Source: G963422445 sp963422445 (GTDB lineage: Bacteria > Pseudomonadota > Alphaproteobacteria > Thalassobaculales > Thalassobaculaceae). From it: 64,000 nucleotides of DNA. This document shows, piece by piece, positions 55,403-64,000 of this stretch (its first letter is position 1; the number at the start of each line of letters is the position of its first letter). The notes beneath the pieces are model-generated. The model was given only the letters and a program-made list of their open reading frames with translations, did no database searches and was not told the origin of the DNA. A program made the translations under genes and the position numbers. Where the stretch lies: assembly GCA_963422445.2 (NCBI GenBank), contig CAXXOV010000001.1, positions 1-64,000 on the forward strand, written 5' to 3'.

Positions 55403-56662
55403 CTATGGCAAGAATGTCCGACCCCAATCGGCCGAGATCCGGCGGGCAAGGCGGGCCGCGTCCTCCGCAACTCCGAACAGGATGCCGGACTTGCGCTTGC
55501 TCATCCAGTTCAGGCCCATGAAGTAAAGTCCCGGCACAGATGTCACGCCCATCCGTGTTGCGGGATAGCCCGCCGAATCGCAGACCGGAAAAGCGATCCA
55601 CGAAAAATTAAATCCGAAACCCGTCGCCCAAATAACGGTCCTGATGTTTCGTTCGGCAAAATCCAGATGCGTGAACTCATGTTGAATCGGCCTGCCTGGC
55701 AACGGTTCGCCGACCATTTCCTGATCGGTTGGCATGGGCGCGTCGCCGTGTGTCGCTGCAATATGAGCGTCAACATCACGACGAAACCGCGCCGCATAGT
55801 CGTCTGCGTAAGCGATGTTCGCCATGAGGTCCGGCGCGACAGCCGCCCGCCTGTCAGTGACGTCGGCAATTCGCCCGAGCAGCGTGATCCCGTCGGCGCG
55901 CAGCGTATGCAACGAGAGCGTATGTCCGTTGCGGGTTCCCGAGAGATGTGGGTCGGGCCGGAACCTGTCCGCCGGATGGTCCAACATGGCCGTAGTTCGG
56001 TCGAGCAAGCCGATGTCACGTTGCCATGCTATGCAGTCCTGGCCGCGGTACCGGCGCGGCAGGCGCCCGACCTTGCTGACCGAGAGATAAACCTCCCGGC
56101 CGGCGGTGTTCAGTTCCTCGGCGATCTGGCAGCCGGACTGGCCGGATCCAACCACGAGGACAGCGCCGGGATCCAGATCGGCCGGCTTGCGATACCGCGC
56201 AGCGGGGATTTGCTGGAGTCCCGGCAGCAGATCGGATGCGAAGGTGGGAATTCGAGGGGTCTGGTAGGTCGCGGTCGCAATGACAACCCGGCGCGCCTGC
56301 AATCGGCCGCGGTCGGTTTCAACGACGAACCAGTCGCCATCGGCCGTAACCCGGGTTGCCTGAATCCCTTCATGCACCGGAGCCCCGAATCCTTCGGCCC
56401 AGTCCTTGATGTGTCGGCAGATCCCGGTTCGCGAAAGAAACCCATGGGGGTTAGTGCCCTTGTATTCGGCCCCGGGCAAGGTGATCGACCAGTTCGGCGT
56501 CACCAGGCAGAACGAATCCCAGCGGTCTTCCCACCAGGCATTCCCGACCCGACCCTGTTCAAGAATGACATGATCGATACTGGCGGCAGTAAGATAATAG
56601 CTGAGGCTCAGCCCCGCCTGGCCAGCGCCAATGATGATGACGTCATGTCGCCGACATGTCAT
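55403..56662 (-). CDS. flavin-containing monooxygenase-like oxidoreductase, 419 aa
   Basis: FAD-binding GAGQAG (12-17), the NADPH-binding GSGQSGCQIAEEL (about 172-184), and an IWATGF motif near 359 typical of group-B monooxygenases. The sequence WDSFCLVTPNWSITLPG matches the bacterial CzcO-like branch. It should oxygenate a soft nucleophile (N, S) or ketone with NADPH and O2; substrate unknown. It is divergent from the DsbA-like gene. Confidence 0.88.
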   Translation of the reverse strand: MTCRRHDVIIIGAGQAGLSLSYYLTAASIDHVILEQGRVGNAWWEDRWDSFCLVTPNWSITLPGAEYKGTNPHGFLSRTGICRHIKDWAEGFGAPVHEGIQATRVTADGDWFVVETDRGRLQARRVVIATATYQTPRIPTFASDLLPGLQQIPAARYRKPADLDPGAVLVVGSGQSGCQIAEELNTAGREVYLSVSKVGRLPRRYRGQDCIAWQRDIGLLDRTTAMLDHPADRFRPDPHLSGTRNGHTLSLHTLRADGITLLGRIADVTDRRAAVAPDLMANIAYADDYAARFRRDVDAHIAATHGDAPMPTDQEMVGEPLPGRPIQHEFTHLDFAERNIRTVIWATGFGFNFSWIAFPVCDSAGYPATRMGVTSVPGLYFMGLNWMSKRKSGILFGVAEDAARLARRISADWGRTFLP

Positions 56663-56837
56663 TTGTGATCACACACCTGACGCAAACTGCCCGATGCCGA
56701 GGCGACAGCGCTGCGATACCTGCCCGCACATCCGAGCCAACGGGGAGAACACAATCGGGCTCGCGCTGGCATTGTTCGCTGGACCTCAGACCCAATCTGC
56801 GACAGAATTGCCGCACGCATTGCAGGAGTCGCACCCG

Positions 56838-57605
56838 ATGTTCACCAGGACCCGGCACTACCCGAAACTCGCCGCCGTCCTCATTTTCCTGTCCGGGCTG
56901 ACCCTGGCCGGACCGGCAGTTGGCGAAGAGAATAACGTCTTCAGCGCAAAACAGAAATCCGCGCTCGAAGCGCTCATCCGCAACTATATTCTGGACCATC
57001 CCGAAGTGGTCATCGAATCGCTTCAGAGAATGGAGAAACGCGAACGCATTGCCCACGAACGCCAGCAGGCGACGCGGGTCGCCGCGCTCGCCGATGCGAT
57101 CGCGCATGACCCCGACGATCCGATCATCGGCAATTCGGATGGTGACGTGACGCTAGTCGAATTCTTCGACTACCAGTGCGGTTACTGCAAACAAATGATC
57201 GAACCGCTCCTTGATCTGGCCAACAGCGATGGTCGGTTGCGGATCGTCATGAAGGAATTTCCGATCCTTGGTCCGGTGTCGGTGACGGCAGCAAGCGCCG
57301 CGCTGGCGGCACGGAACCAGAACCGATATGAAGAATTCCATATTGCACTGATGCAATTCAGAGGGCGGTTGTCAGAATCGGCGATCTTCCAGGCCGCACG
57401 CGAAGTCGGGCTTGATACCAAACGTCTTCAAAGCGACATGCAGGCACCGGAAATCACGGCGCATTTCGAGCAGGTGAAGAGACTGGCCAGCGCACTCTCG
57501 ATAAACGGTACGCCAGCCTTCATCATAAACGGAATCATCATCCCCGGAGCGGTGAGCCTCGACCGGCTCGAGGCCGAGGTTAAGGAGGCCCGCGCCGGGG
57601 GATAG
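56838..57605 (+). CDS. DsbA-family thiol:disulfide oxidoreductase, 255 aa
   Basis: A signal peptide (KLAAVLIFLSGLTLAGPAVG, about 10-29) directs it to the periplasm. A ScsC-like helical N-domain (LEALIRNYILDHPEVVIESL) is followed by a thioredoxin fold with active site C114-GY-C117 and the cis-Pro loop in INGTPAFIINGI. It forms or shuffles disulfides in exported proteins. The ATG at 56838 has an AGGAG site; longer in-frame starts would bury the signal peptide. It converges on fhs with a 12-base gap. Confidence 0.9.
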   Translation: MFTRTRHYPKLAAVLIFLSGLTLAGPAVGEENNVFSAKQKSALEALIRNYILDHPEVVIESLQRMEKRERIAHERQQATRVAALADAIAHDPDDPIIGNSDGDVTLVEFFDYQCGYCKQMIEPLLDLANSDGRLRIVMKEFPILGPVSVTAASAALAARNQNRYEEFHIALMQFRGRLSESAIFQAAREVGLDTKRLQSDMQAPEITAHFEQVKRLASALSINGTPAFIINGIIIPGAVSLDRLEAEVKEARAGG

Positions 57606-57617
57606 ACTCGACCACGG

Positions 57618-59291
57618 TCAGAACAACCCTTCGATATCACCATCGTCATTCAACGTGATTTTCGTCGCCGCAGGAGTCCGCGGCAGACCCGGCATCGTCA
57701 TGATCTCGCCGGCAATGGCGACAATGAACTCGGCGCCATTTGACAACCTTACCTCACGAATCGGCAGTTCGTGCCCGGTGGGTGCGCCCTTGGCATTCGG
57801 ATCGGTCGAAAAGCTGTATTGGGTTTTGGCGATACAGACCGGGAAATGCCCGAGACCGAGATCCTCCCAGTCCTTCAGCTGCCCCATGACCCGCGCCGGC
57901 GCGGTAGCATCCTCGGCGCGGTAGATGGTCCTGGCAATCGCTCGAATCTTATCGAACAACGACATGTCATCCCCATAGATCGGCTTGAAGTCCGCCACGC
58001 CACTGTCCGCGACCTCCTTGACTTTGCGGGCCAGATCCTCAGCTCCCGCCCCGCCGTCCGCCCAGTGCGTACAGGTGATCGCCTCGACGCCGAGCGGCGC
58101 AAGCTCTGCGCACACCGCATCGACTTCGGCATCGGTGTCGCTGATGAAGCGATTCAGTGCCACCACAACCGGAACGCCGAATTTCTGGGTGTTCTCGACA
58201 TGTCGGGCAATATTCGACACGCCGCGGCGAACCGCATCGACATTCTCCTGACCAAGATCGTCCCTGGCGACACCGCCATGCATTTTCAGGGCCCGGACCG
58301 TACCTACCACCACCGCGGCCGCCGGTCTGAGGTCAGCCTTCCGGCACTTGATATCAAAGAATTTTTCAGCTCCCAGGTCGGCACCAAAGCCGGCCTCGGT
58401 CACCACGTAATCGGCGAGCTTCAGCCCGACCCGGGTCGCCATGACGGAATTGCAACCATGCGCGATGTTGGCAAAGGGACCGCCATGGATGAAGGCGGGA
58501 TTGTTTTCAAGGGTCTGGACGAGATTGGGCGCCAGCGCGTCCTTCAGAAGCACCGTCATCGCGCCATCGGCCTCAAGCTCGCGGGCGTAGACCGGTTTGC
58601 GCGCTCTGGTATAGCCGGCGATGATATTTCCGAGCCGCCGTCGCATGTCATCAAGGTCCGTCGACAGGCAGAAAATCGCCATGATCTCGGACGCTACCAC
58701 AATGTCGAACCCATCCTCGCGCGGGAACCCGTTGGCAACGCCGCCAAGCGACCCAACGATCGAACGCAGCGCCCGGTCATTCATGTCAAGGGCTCGTCGC
58801 CAAGCGATCCGCCTTTCGTCGAGTTCGAGAGCATTTCCCCAATACATGTGGTTATCGATCATCGCCGCCAGGAGATTGTTGGCTGCGCCGATAGCATGGA
58901 AATCTCCGGTAAAATGGAGGTTGATGTCCTCCATCGGAACCACCTGCGCATAGCCGCCGCCGGCGGCGCCGCCCTTGACTCCGAAACACGGACCGAGACT
59001 CGGTTCACGCAGACACATGATGCTCTTGTGCCCGAGCCGGTTCAGGGCGTCGCCGAGGCCAACCGATGTCGTGGTCTTGCCTTCGCCGGCCGGCGTCGGA
59101 TTGATACCGGTTACGAGAATCAGCCGGCCATCGGGCCGGTCCGCCAGCGAATTGATGAACTCCATCGAGACCTTGGCCTTGTAATGGCCATAAGGATCCA
59201 GGGATTCGGCGGGGATGCCGAGACCCGCGCCGATTTCAAGAATCGGCCTCATTGTTGCTTCACGTGCGATCTCGATATCGGATTCCACCAT
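57618..59291 (-). CDS. fhs: formate--tetrahydrofolate ligase, 557 aa
   Basis: ATP-dependent ligation of formate to tetrahydrofolate, giving 10-formyl-THF in the one-carbon pool. Diagnostic stretches: the P-loop TPAGEGKTTTSVGL, REPSLGPCFGVKGGAAGGGY, DINLHFTGDFHAI, ENNPAFIHGGPFANIAHGCN, VTEAGFGADLGAEKFFDIKC, GEIMTMPGLPRTPAA. Full family length. The start has a GGGAG site. It looks like a normal housekeeping gene with no lesions. Confidence 0.95.
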   Translation of the reverse strand: MVESDIEIAREATMRPILEIGAGLGIPAESLDPYGHYKAKVSMEFINSLADRPDGRLILVTGINPTPAGEGKTTTSVGLGDALNRLGHKSIMCLREPSLGPCFGVKGGAAGGGYAQVVPMEDINLHFTGDFHAIGAANNLLAAMIDNHMYWGNALELDERRIAWRRALDMNDRALRSIVGSLGGVANGFPREDGFDIVVASEIMAIFCLSTDLDDMRRRLGNIIAGYTRARKPVYARELEADGAMTVLLKDALAPNLVQTLENNPAFIHGGPFANIAHGCNSVMATRVGLKLADYVVTEAGFGADLGAEKFFDIKCRKADLRPAAAVVVGTVRALKMHGGVARDDLGQENVDAVRRGVSNIARHVENTQKFGVPVVVALNRFISDTDAEVDAVCAELAPLGVEAITCTHWADGGAGAEDLARKVKEVADSGVADFKPIYGDDMSLFDKIRAIARTIYRAEDATAPARVMGQLKDWEDLGLGHFPVCIAKTQYSFSTDPNAKGAPTGHELPIREVRLSNGAEFIVAIAGEIMTMPGLPRTPAATKITLNDDGDIEGLF

Positions 59292-59855
59292 GACCGAAGT
59301 CTCCCTTGTTCCTCATTGCCCAGTCCGCCGACTCTGCGGAATTTCCAGATTTGCGAGCCCGCAGACACCACGAATACGTGCAGGCAGCACCCCTTCCAAT
59401 CAAACTACCAGAGGGCATCGACCAAGGCACGCCAGGAACTCCAGCGCGACCGGCCCCGCCTGCCAACCCAAATGAATGAACAGGAAGCGGCCCAACAACA
59501 ATCGTGAGTCTCCCTGTGATCGGATAAATCGGTCCCGCGCCGTCACATACCGGTCCACGACCATGCGTTGCGACCTGCCGGATGTCATCGGCCACGATCC
59601 AGGCCCCCGAATATATCGCATATGCAACGTCAACGACGGTCGACGGCAAACGCTACGTCACCGGCAATCGTCATCGCGGACCAACTGCAGGCCGACTTGC
59701 ATCTGGAAGAAACTCACGCCGGTCACCCGCGCGGCGGCACGAACGAACCGCCCGTTTGAGCCCTGGCCGGCGATTCGACAAAGGCGTCGGGTGCACAGGT
59801 ATGCGGAAGAACGTGGTCAGGCCGATCACAAGGTCCGCGAACGGGTTTCCCCGTC
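59292..59855. other. no supported gene
   Basis: Weak frames on both strands lack ribosome sites and recognisable motifs. It probably contains the fhs promoter near 59292-59400; nothing else was identified. Confidence 0.4.
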
Positions 59856-60191
59856 TTACTCGGCGGCAAGAGCTGGCGCTCCCTCGTCGTAAACCGTGTT
59901 GTATTCCCGATCCATGGTAATTGGCATTTCATACATTTCGATCTTTGGTGGATGGTGGTATTTCTCGGTCATGTAGGCGACCCATTCCGGGCTATACGCC
60001 TTTTCCGCTGCGGCTTTCGATTCCCAGAGATAAATCCCGCCGCCGATGCCGTCCCGATAGAGGACATTCTTTCGCATCAGGCCTTCAGTTCCCATGTAAC
60101 GCGGGATTGAATCCCGGAACATCTGAACCGCCTGCTCGCGGTCGGTCCCCTCGGGCAACCCGTAGGTTACAATGGCAATCATCCGTGACAT
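59856..60191 (-). CDS. YdhR-like monooxygenase family protein, 111 aa
   Basis: A small dimeric alpha-beta-barrel (ferredoxin-like) protein: MIAIVTYGLPEGTDREQAVQ, FRDSIPRYMGTEGLMRKNVL, GGGIYLWESKAAAEKAYSPE, all typical of the YdhR/antibiotic-biosynthesis-monooxygenase-like family. Biochemical role unknown in most bacteria. Normal frame, isolated on the minus strand after the MFS remnant. Confidence 0.78.
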   Translation of the reverse strand: MSRMIAIVTYGLPEGTDREQAVQMFRDSIPRYMGTEGLMRKNVLYRDGIGGGIYLWESKAAAEKAYSPEWVAYMTEKYHHPPKIEMYEMPITMDREYNTVYDEGAPALAAE

Positions 60192-60304
60192 CGCGAGTCT
60201 CCCGTAACATATGGCGCCATTCGATCACGGGCACAGCGTATCAGCAGCGTGATGATGTCGCAAACCGCCGAAGCACCATGACGACACAGCAGCCTGGTGC
60301 CGCT

Positions 60305-61340
60305 CATTCCGCGGCAACGGCAATAGCCCGGTTGCGCCCGGGCAACAATGTGACGCCGCCGAAGATCACAACCTCCATCGCGGCAAGAATGATATTCAGC
60401 ATGGCAAACCCACCCGCCCCATGAACATAGGTAATAGTCGGAATTGCGATTGTCGAGGCACCGAAGGTTATAAGGTAAACCGCTTATGCACATGGCTCCG
60501 GTGGCACACGATGTTGCCCCCGATGTCGACCATTCCCGGCACGCCAAACGCTACATGTGCGTTTCACCGGAGCCATGTGCATAAGCGGTTAAGGTAAATC
60601 AACGCATAGATGCGTGATCTCAGATTGACCGGAGCATAGCGCCCGATCAGCGTGTCGGCGATTGGAAGCCCGGCATAGACCAGAGCCATCATCGCCGCGG
60701 CCGCAACCATCAACAAGAGTCCCTGGGCATTGGTCACCAGAAACAATGTGAATGCCTGGGCTGCGGCGACGGCGAGAAAAATCGGTTTGATCGGAAACCT
60801 GTCGATCAGGCCACCAACCACCAGCTGGGCGACGCCGGCCAGGAGATAGACTCCGAAGGTGAGAAATCCGACCACCGTGGCGCTCCCGGCGACCGCACTG
60901 AGCCTTTCGTCGAACAATTGGGAAGCGAGATGATCGTCGACTGAAACACGAAGCCTGTCAGCACCGTCAATGCCGCGATCGTGATCACCACATGCTTCCA
61001 GCCAACTGGCGGCGCGACGGTGCCGTGACCGGCATCGGGAGCGATGTCGACGTCGGCAGCAGGAACCAGACTCCACCAAGCGATACTGAATCCGATCGTG
61101 ACCAGCCCCGGTATGGCACAAGCCGCACGCCAGCCAAATTGATCGGCAAGCGCGCCAGCGACAACGGCCGAGAATGCGACACCGATATTGCCCCAGACAC
61201 CATTGATGGCGAGCCGCTTGCCGAGACTGGCCGCAGCACCACCCGCTAGGATCGTGACACCCACCGGGTGATAGATTGATTCGAACCCGCCGAGAATAAC
61301 CAGGGCGATCGCAATCTGCCAGTCGTTCTGAGTGTCTGAA
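60305..61340 (-). pseudogene. MFS transporter, truncated, frameshifted and interrupted
   Basis: Readable pieces: ESIYHPVGVTILAGGAAA and GVWGNIGVAFSAVVAGALAD (early helices), GWKHVVITIAALTVLTGFVF, a frameshift near 60920, LFDERLSAVAGSATVVGFLT, GVAQLVVGGLIDRFPIKPIF, NLRSRIYALIY, then a 111-bp MITE, then GASTIAIPTITYVHGAGGFA and LLPGRNRAIAVAAE with stop at 60305. The N-terminus is cut by the IS5 element at 61359. The ancestral protein was a 12-helix exporter or permease. Confidence 0.82.
60479..60589. mobile_element. 111-bp IS1595-type MITE
   Basis: Ends ACCGCTTATGCACATGGCTC and, inverted, the same; the 8-base repeat TAAGGTAA flanks it exactly (60471-60478 and 60590-60597). The ends match the IS1595-family element at 62971 and the split MITE at 49096. 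Confidence 0.9.
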
Positions 61341-61358
61341 TCATAATGATATCAATTA

Positions 61359-62193
61359 GTGACAGTGACTTGCATGCGTCCGAGGCGGCGCATGAGAACA
61401 CGGCTCAGAGCCAGCAGGAGCCAGGCGAGGGCGTTGGCGATGGATCGCTCGAAGTCTCTGGAGAGGCGCCGGCGGCGGCGCAGCCATCCGAAGCTGCGTT
61501 CGACCACCCAGCGCCGGGACATGACGACGAATCCCTTGGCGTCCCTGGATTTTCCGGTGACCTCCACAGTGATCGAGCAATTCGCTTCCTTGAGCGCGCC
61601 TGCCAGCTTGTCGCCGCCACAGGCGCCGTCGGCAAACACGATCTGCACCGTGTTCTGACCGGCCTGCAACGCCAGCAACAAGGGACGCGCACCATCCCGG
61701 TCCTGGATCTGCGCCGGATGGACCTGGGCGGCAAGCGTGTTGCCATCGACATCGACGGCAAGGTGACGCTTGCGGCTTTTGATCGTCTTGCCGGCATCGT
61801 CGCCGCATTCCTCGCTGCCTGCTTCGACCGTCGACACGCTCTGACTGTCGATGATGGCCGCGCTCGGGTCCGCACTACGCCCCGACCGGAGCCGCTCGAG
61901 CGTGGTAAAACGGGCGCAAACCTACTCCAGGACCCCCGACCGGGACCACGCGTAGAAATAGGTCTGAACCGTCGTAAACGCCGGACAATCCTTCGGTCAT
62001 GCCCGCCAACTGCATCCTGTCCAGAGCATGCAGGCGATCGCGTTCACCACGTCGCGCAAGTCCACCTGACGGGGACGACCAAGCCGGCGCGACGGTGGAA
62101 GAAGCGGGTCCGGCAATGCTCACCCGGCATCGGTCAGATCGCTTTCGTAACGCTCCGGCTATACTGCTTCCGGGTCGTCTCGTTCCAGGGCAT
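61359..62193 (-). pseudogene. IS5-family transposase D2, frameshifted
   Basis: The C-terminal half is open (EECGDDAGKTIKSRKRHLAV to RRWVVERSFGWLRRRRRLSR and VLMRRLGRMQVTVTN). The N-terminal half, starting MPWNETTRKQYSR, is shifted at least twice near 61930-62170. Confidence 0.78.
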
Positions 62194-62253
62194 GATGTGC
62201 CCCCATGGTGTGAGTGTTCACCCACGAAGACACACCATGCGAGACCACCCAAC
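61359..62253 (-). mobile_element. IS5-family element, copy D2
   Basis: Edges as in D1, with TA on both sides (61357-61358 and 62254-62255). The right edge abuts another IS5-type end (CTAGGTCGTGTTGAC). Confidence 0.75.
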
Positions 62254-62970
62254 TAGGTCGTGTTGACGAATTCATGAAATGCTGATGATCCTTCTCCATC
62301 AATGACACTTTCCGGGGACTTATCATGGCGTTACGCCTGCTCATCCCGGATGCTGTCTGCTCGACACTCGAGCCGCTACTGCGTGAGAGCAAACACGCCG
62401 CCGGCGCCCCGCCACGGCTCAGCGATCGAATATTCATCGAAGCCGTCCTCTACCAGGCGCGGACCGGAACCCCATGGCGCGACCTGCCCGACGAATTCGG
62501 CCATTGGAATGCCGTTTATCAGCGGTTTCGCCGTTGGGAGAAGCGCCACCTCTGGGCACGGCTCTGGCAACAGAGACAACAGGTAGACGATGAACCACTC
62601 AAGGAAGTGTTCATCGATTCGACCATCGTGCGCGCTCATCAACACGCCGGCGGCGCGGTAAAAAAAACGGTGGCCAGGAGGCCCAGGCTCTCGGCCGCTC
62701 CCGGGGCGGGTTCTCCACCAAGCTGCACGTCGCCTGTGCCAACGAAACAACCGGTGTGTCCTTCGTGTTGACGGGTGGCGAGCGCCATGATGGCGTGAGA
62801 TTCGAGCTGCTGTGGAAGGCTTTGCCCAGCTCTCCCGCACCGGAGGCTGCGGTCATGGACAAGGCGTATGACAGCAAGGGCATTCGCCAGGTGCTGGCCG
62901 ACTAGGGCGTCGAAGCCGTGATACCCGCCCGGTCGAACCGGACTGAGACGATTCATCACGATCAAGAAAA
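62253..62970 (+). mobile_element. IS5-family element, right end lost
   Basis: The left end CTAGGTCGTGTTGAC matches the element at 24573. The right side is cut by the IS1595-type end at 62971. Confidence 0.75.
62325..62970 (+). pseudogene. IS5-family transposase, frameshifted and truncated
   Basis: It starts MALRLLIPDAVCSTLEPLLR with GTGTPWRDLPDEFG-type motifs (RTGTPWRDLPDEFGHWNAVY), an IDSTIVRAHQHAGG catalytic strand, a frameshift near 62665 (expected NGGQEAQALGRSRGGFSTKL), a TAG near 62903 (VLAD-stop-GVEAVIPARSN) and loss of the C-terminus. Confidence 0.82.
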
Positions 62971-64000
62971 ACCGCTTATGCACATAGCTCCGGTCGCGAG
63001 AGTTTGCCACCAGATGTTGAGGTTAGAGCGGGGGAGCGGGTAGAATGCTCCCGATAGGTTCCTGCCGACGGAGCCCCCACATGAAACAGGTCCCCGACAG
63101 CCTCCTCGCCGTCCAGCACATGGTCCCGGACGATGATGCCTACGCCGCCTGGCTGATCGAAATGCGCTGGCCGGACGGCTTCGTCTGTCCCAGGTGCGGC
63201 CATGAAAAGGGATGGGCGCTGCGTAGAAAAGCACACACCTTCGCGTGCACCGGCTGCCGCCGGCAGACCTCGGTGACGGCCGGGACGATCCTGCACGCCA
63301 GCAAGCTGCCGCTCACCGTCTGGTTCTGGGCCGCCGACCTGATGGCGACCCACTCCAACGGCATCTCTGCCCTGCAGCTCCAGAAACAGCTCGCTTCGGC
63401 TCTTATCGCAGCGCCTGGCTGCTCGCCCACAAGCTGCGCGCCAGCATGGTCGAGCCCGAGCGTAACCCGTTGTCGGGCCTGGTGGACATCGACGAGGCCA
63501 GCCGTCCATTCCGGACCAAAGACGATCCTCCCACCGGAGGGCAAGGACGCAGCCACGACGGCAAGATGCTCATCGTCGGCGCCATCGAACTCGGGGACGG
63601 AAACATCCCAGGCCGCCTGAGGCTGGCCGAAATCTCCTCCTACGGCGCCGCCGACCTCGGACACTTCGTCGAAACCGCCACCGATCCCGACGCCATCGCG
63701 AAAACCGACGGCTGGTCCGGCGACGCTGCGGTCCCCGCCGATCGCCACAATGTCCATGTCGCCGGGAAGACCGCCGCTCACCTCGTCCTGCCGTGGATCC
63801 ACCAAGTCTTCTCCAACCTCAAAGGATGGGCGCGAGGCGTCGACCACGGGCTGCGCCGCAAGCATCTGCAAGCCGATCTCGATGAGGTCGTCTTTCGCTT
63901 CAACCGCCGCAAAACCCGCCACGATGCTTTCCGCTCGCTCTTCCGCCTCGCCATCAATGCACAACCCATTACCTACAGCATGTTGATCGAACCGGAACCA
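62971..64000 (+). mobile_element. IS1595-family element, continues past the window
   Basis: The left end ACCGCTTATGCACATAGCTC equals the ends of the MITEs at 49096 and 60479, so this (or an intact sister) is a plausible source of their mobilising transposase. Confidence 0.82.
63081..64000 (+). pseudogene. IS1595-family transposase, one frameshift, partial
   Basis: The N-terminal zinc ribbon (FVCPRCGHEKGWALRRKAHT, ACTGCRRQTSVTAGTILHAS) and WFWAADLMATHSNGISALQL are followed by a one-base deletion near 63395. The ISXO2-like DDE part (GSYRSAWLLAHKLRASMVEP, LVDIDEASRPFR, KMLIVGAIELGDG, VLPWIHQVFSNLKGWARGVD, FRFNRRKTRHDAFRSLFRLA) then lies in another frame and runs off the window end. Confidence 0.85.

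Overview
The window is GC-rich DNA from what looks like an alphaproteobacterium. This is inferred from gene families, strong AGGAGG-type ribosome sites and the IS families present (IS5, IS630, IS481, IS1595 and Tn5-like). There is no rRNA or other taxonomic marker, so the assignment is soft. At least fifteen insertion sequences or remnants, several short non-autonomous elements and many frameshifted genes suggest a genome in relaxed selection, such as a host-associated or symbiotic lineage.

Region 1 (1-24.6 kb) is a defence island built from two similar modules. Each module has a toxin-antitoxin pair at its left end, then co-directional plus-strand restriction or defence genes, then a convergent minus-strand pair of tyrosine recombinases with overlapping ends. 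Module 1 (2.0-13.2 kb) carries a broken RelE-type toxin with an intact XRE antitoxin, a single-chain Type ISP-like restriction-helicase-methyltransferase, a MORC-type GHKL ATPase with a C-terminal nuclease-like domain, and a C5 cytosine methyltransferase. Module 2 (13.8-22.8 kb) carries HigBA, an Mrr nuclease, an MmeI-like restriction-methylase (frameshifted near its end), an AT-rich AlbA_2/Schlafen-type protein, and a minus-strand pair formed by a 42-residue membrane protein and a HEPN-like protein. Its recombinase pair is frameshifted. Both outer edges carry related minus-strand zinc-ribbon genes; the right-hand one is fused to a DUF2493/SLOG domain.

Region 2 (24.6-35.6 kb) is an IS nest. 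A probable composite transposon (25.35-33.88 kb, matching GGTT at both ends) carries a haloacid dehalogenase between two IS copies. Its right-hand copy is split by a Tn5-like IS whose transposase carries a DruA-like domain, and that IS is itself split by an intact IS630.

Region 3 (35.7-48.8 kb) is metabolic: gamma-glutamyltransferase, a lysophospholipid acyltransferase, an isoprenylcysteine-methyltransferase-like membrane protein, an IlvD/Edd sugar-acid dehydratase, then (after another IS nest at 41.3-45.3 kb) an altronate/galactarate-type dehydratase divergent from an SDR-threonine dehydratase pair. Together these suggest sugar-acid and amino-acid catabolism.

Region 4 (49-64 kb) mixes a 2.5 kb IS inside a short element, a third copy of the composite-forming IS, a shattered DUF4143 ATPase, a flavin monooxygenase, a DsbA-like oxidoreductase, formate-tetrahydrofolate ligase, a YdhR-like protein, a decayed MFS transporter and a run of IS5 and IS1595 elements to the window end. 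No tRNA, rRNA or CRISPR array was seen.
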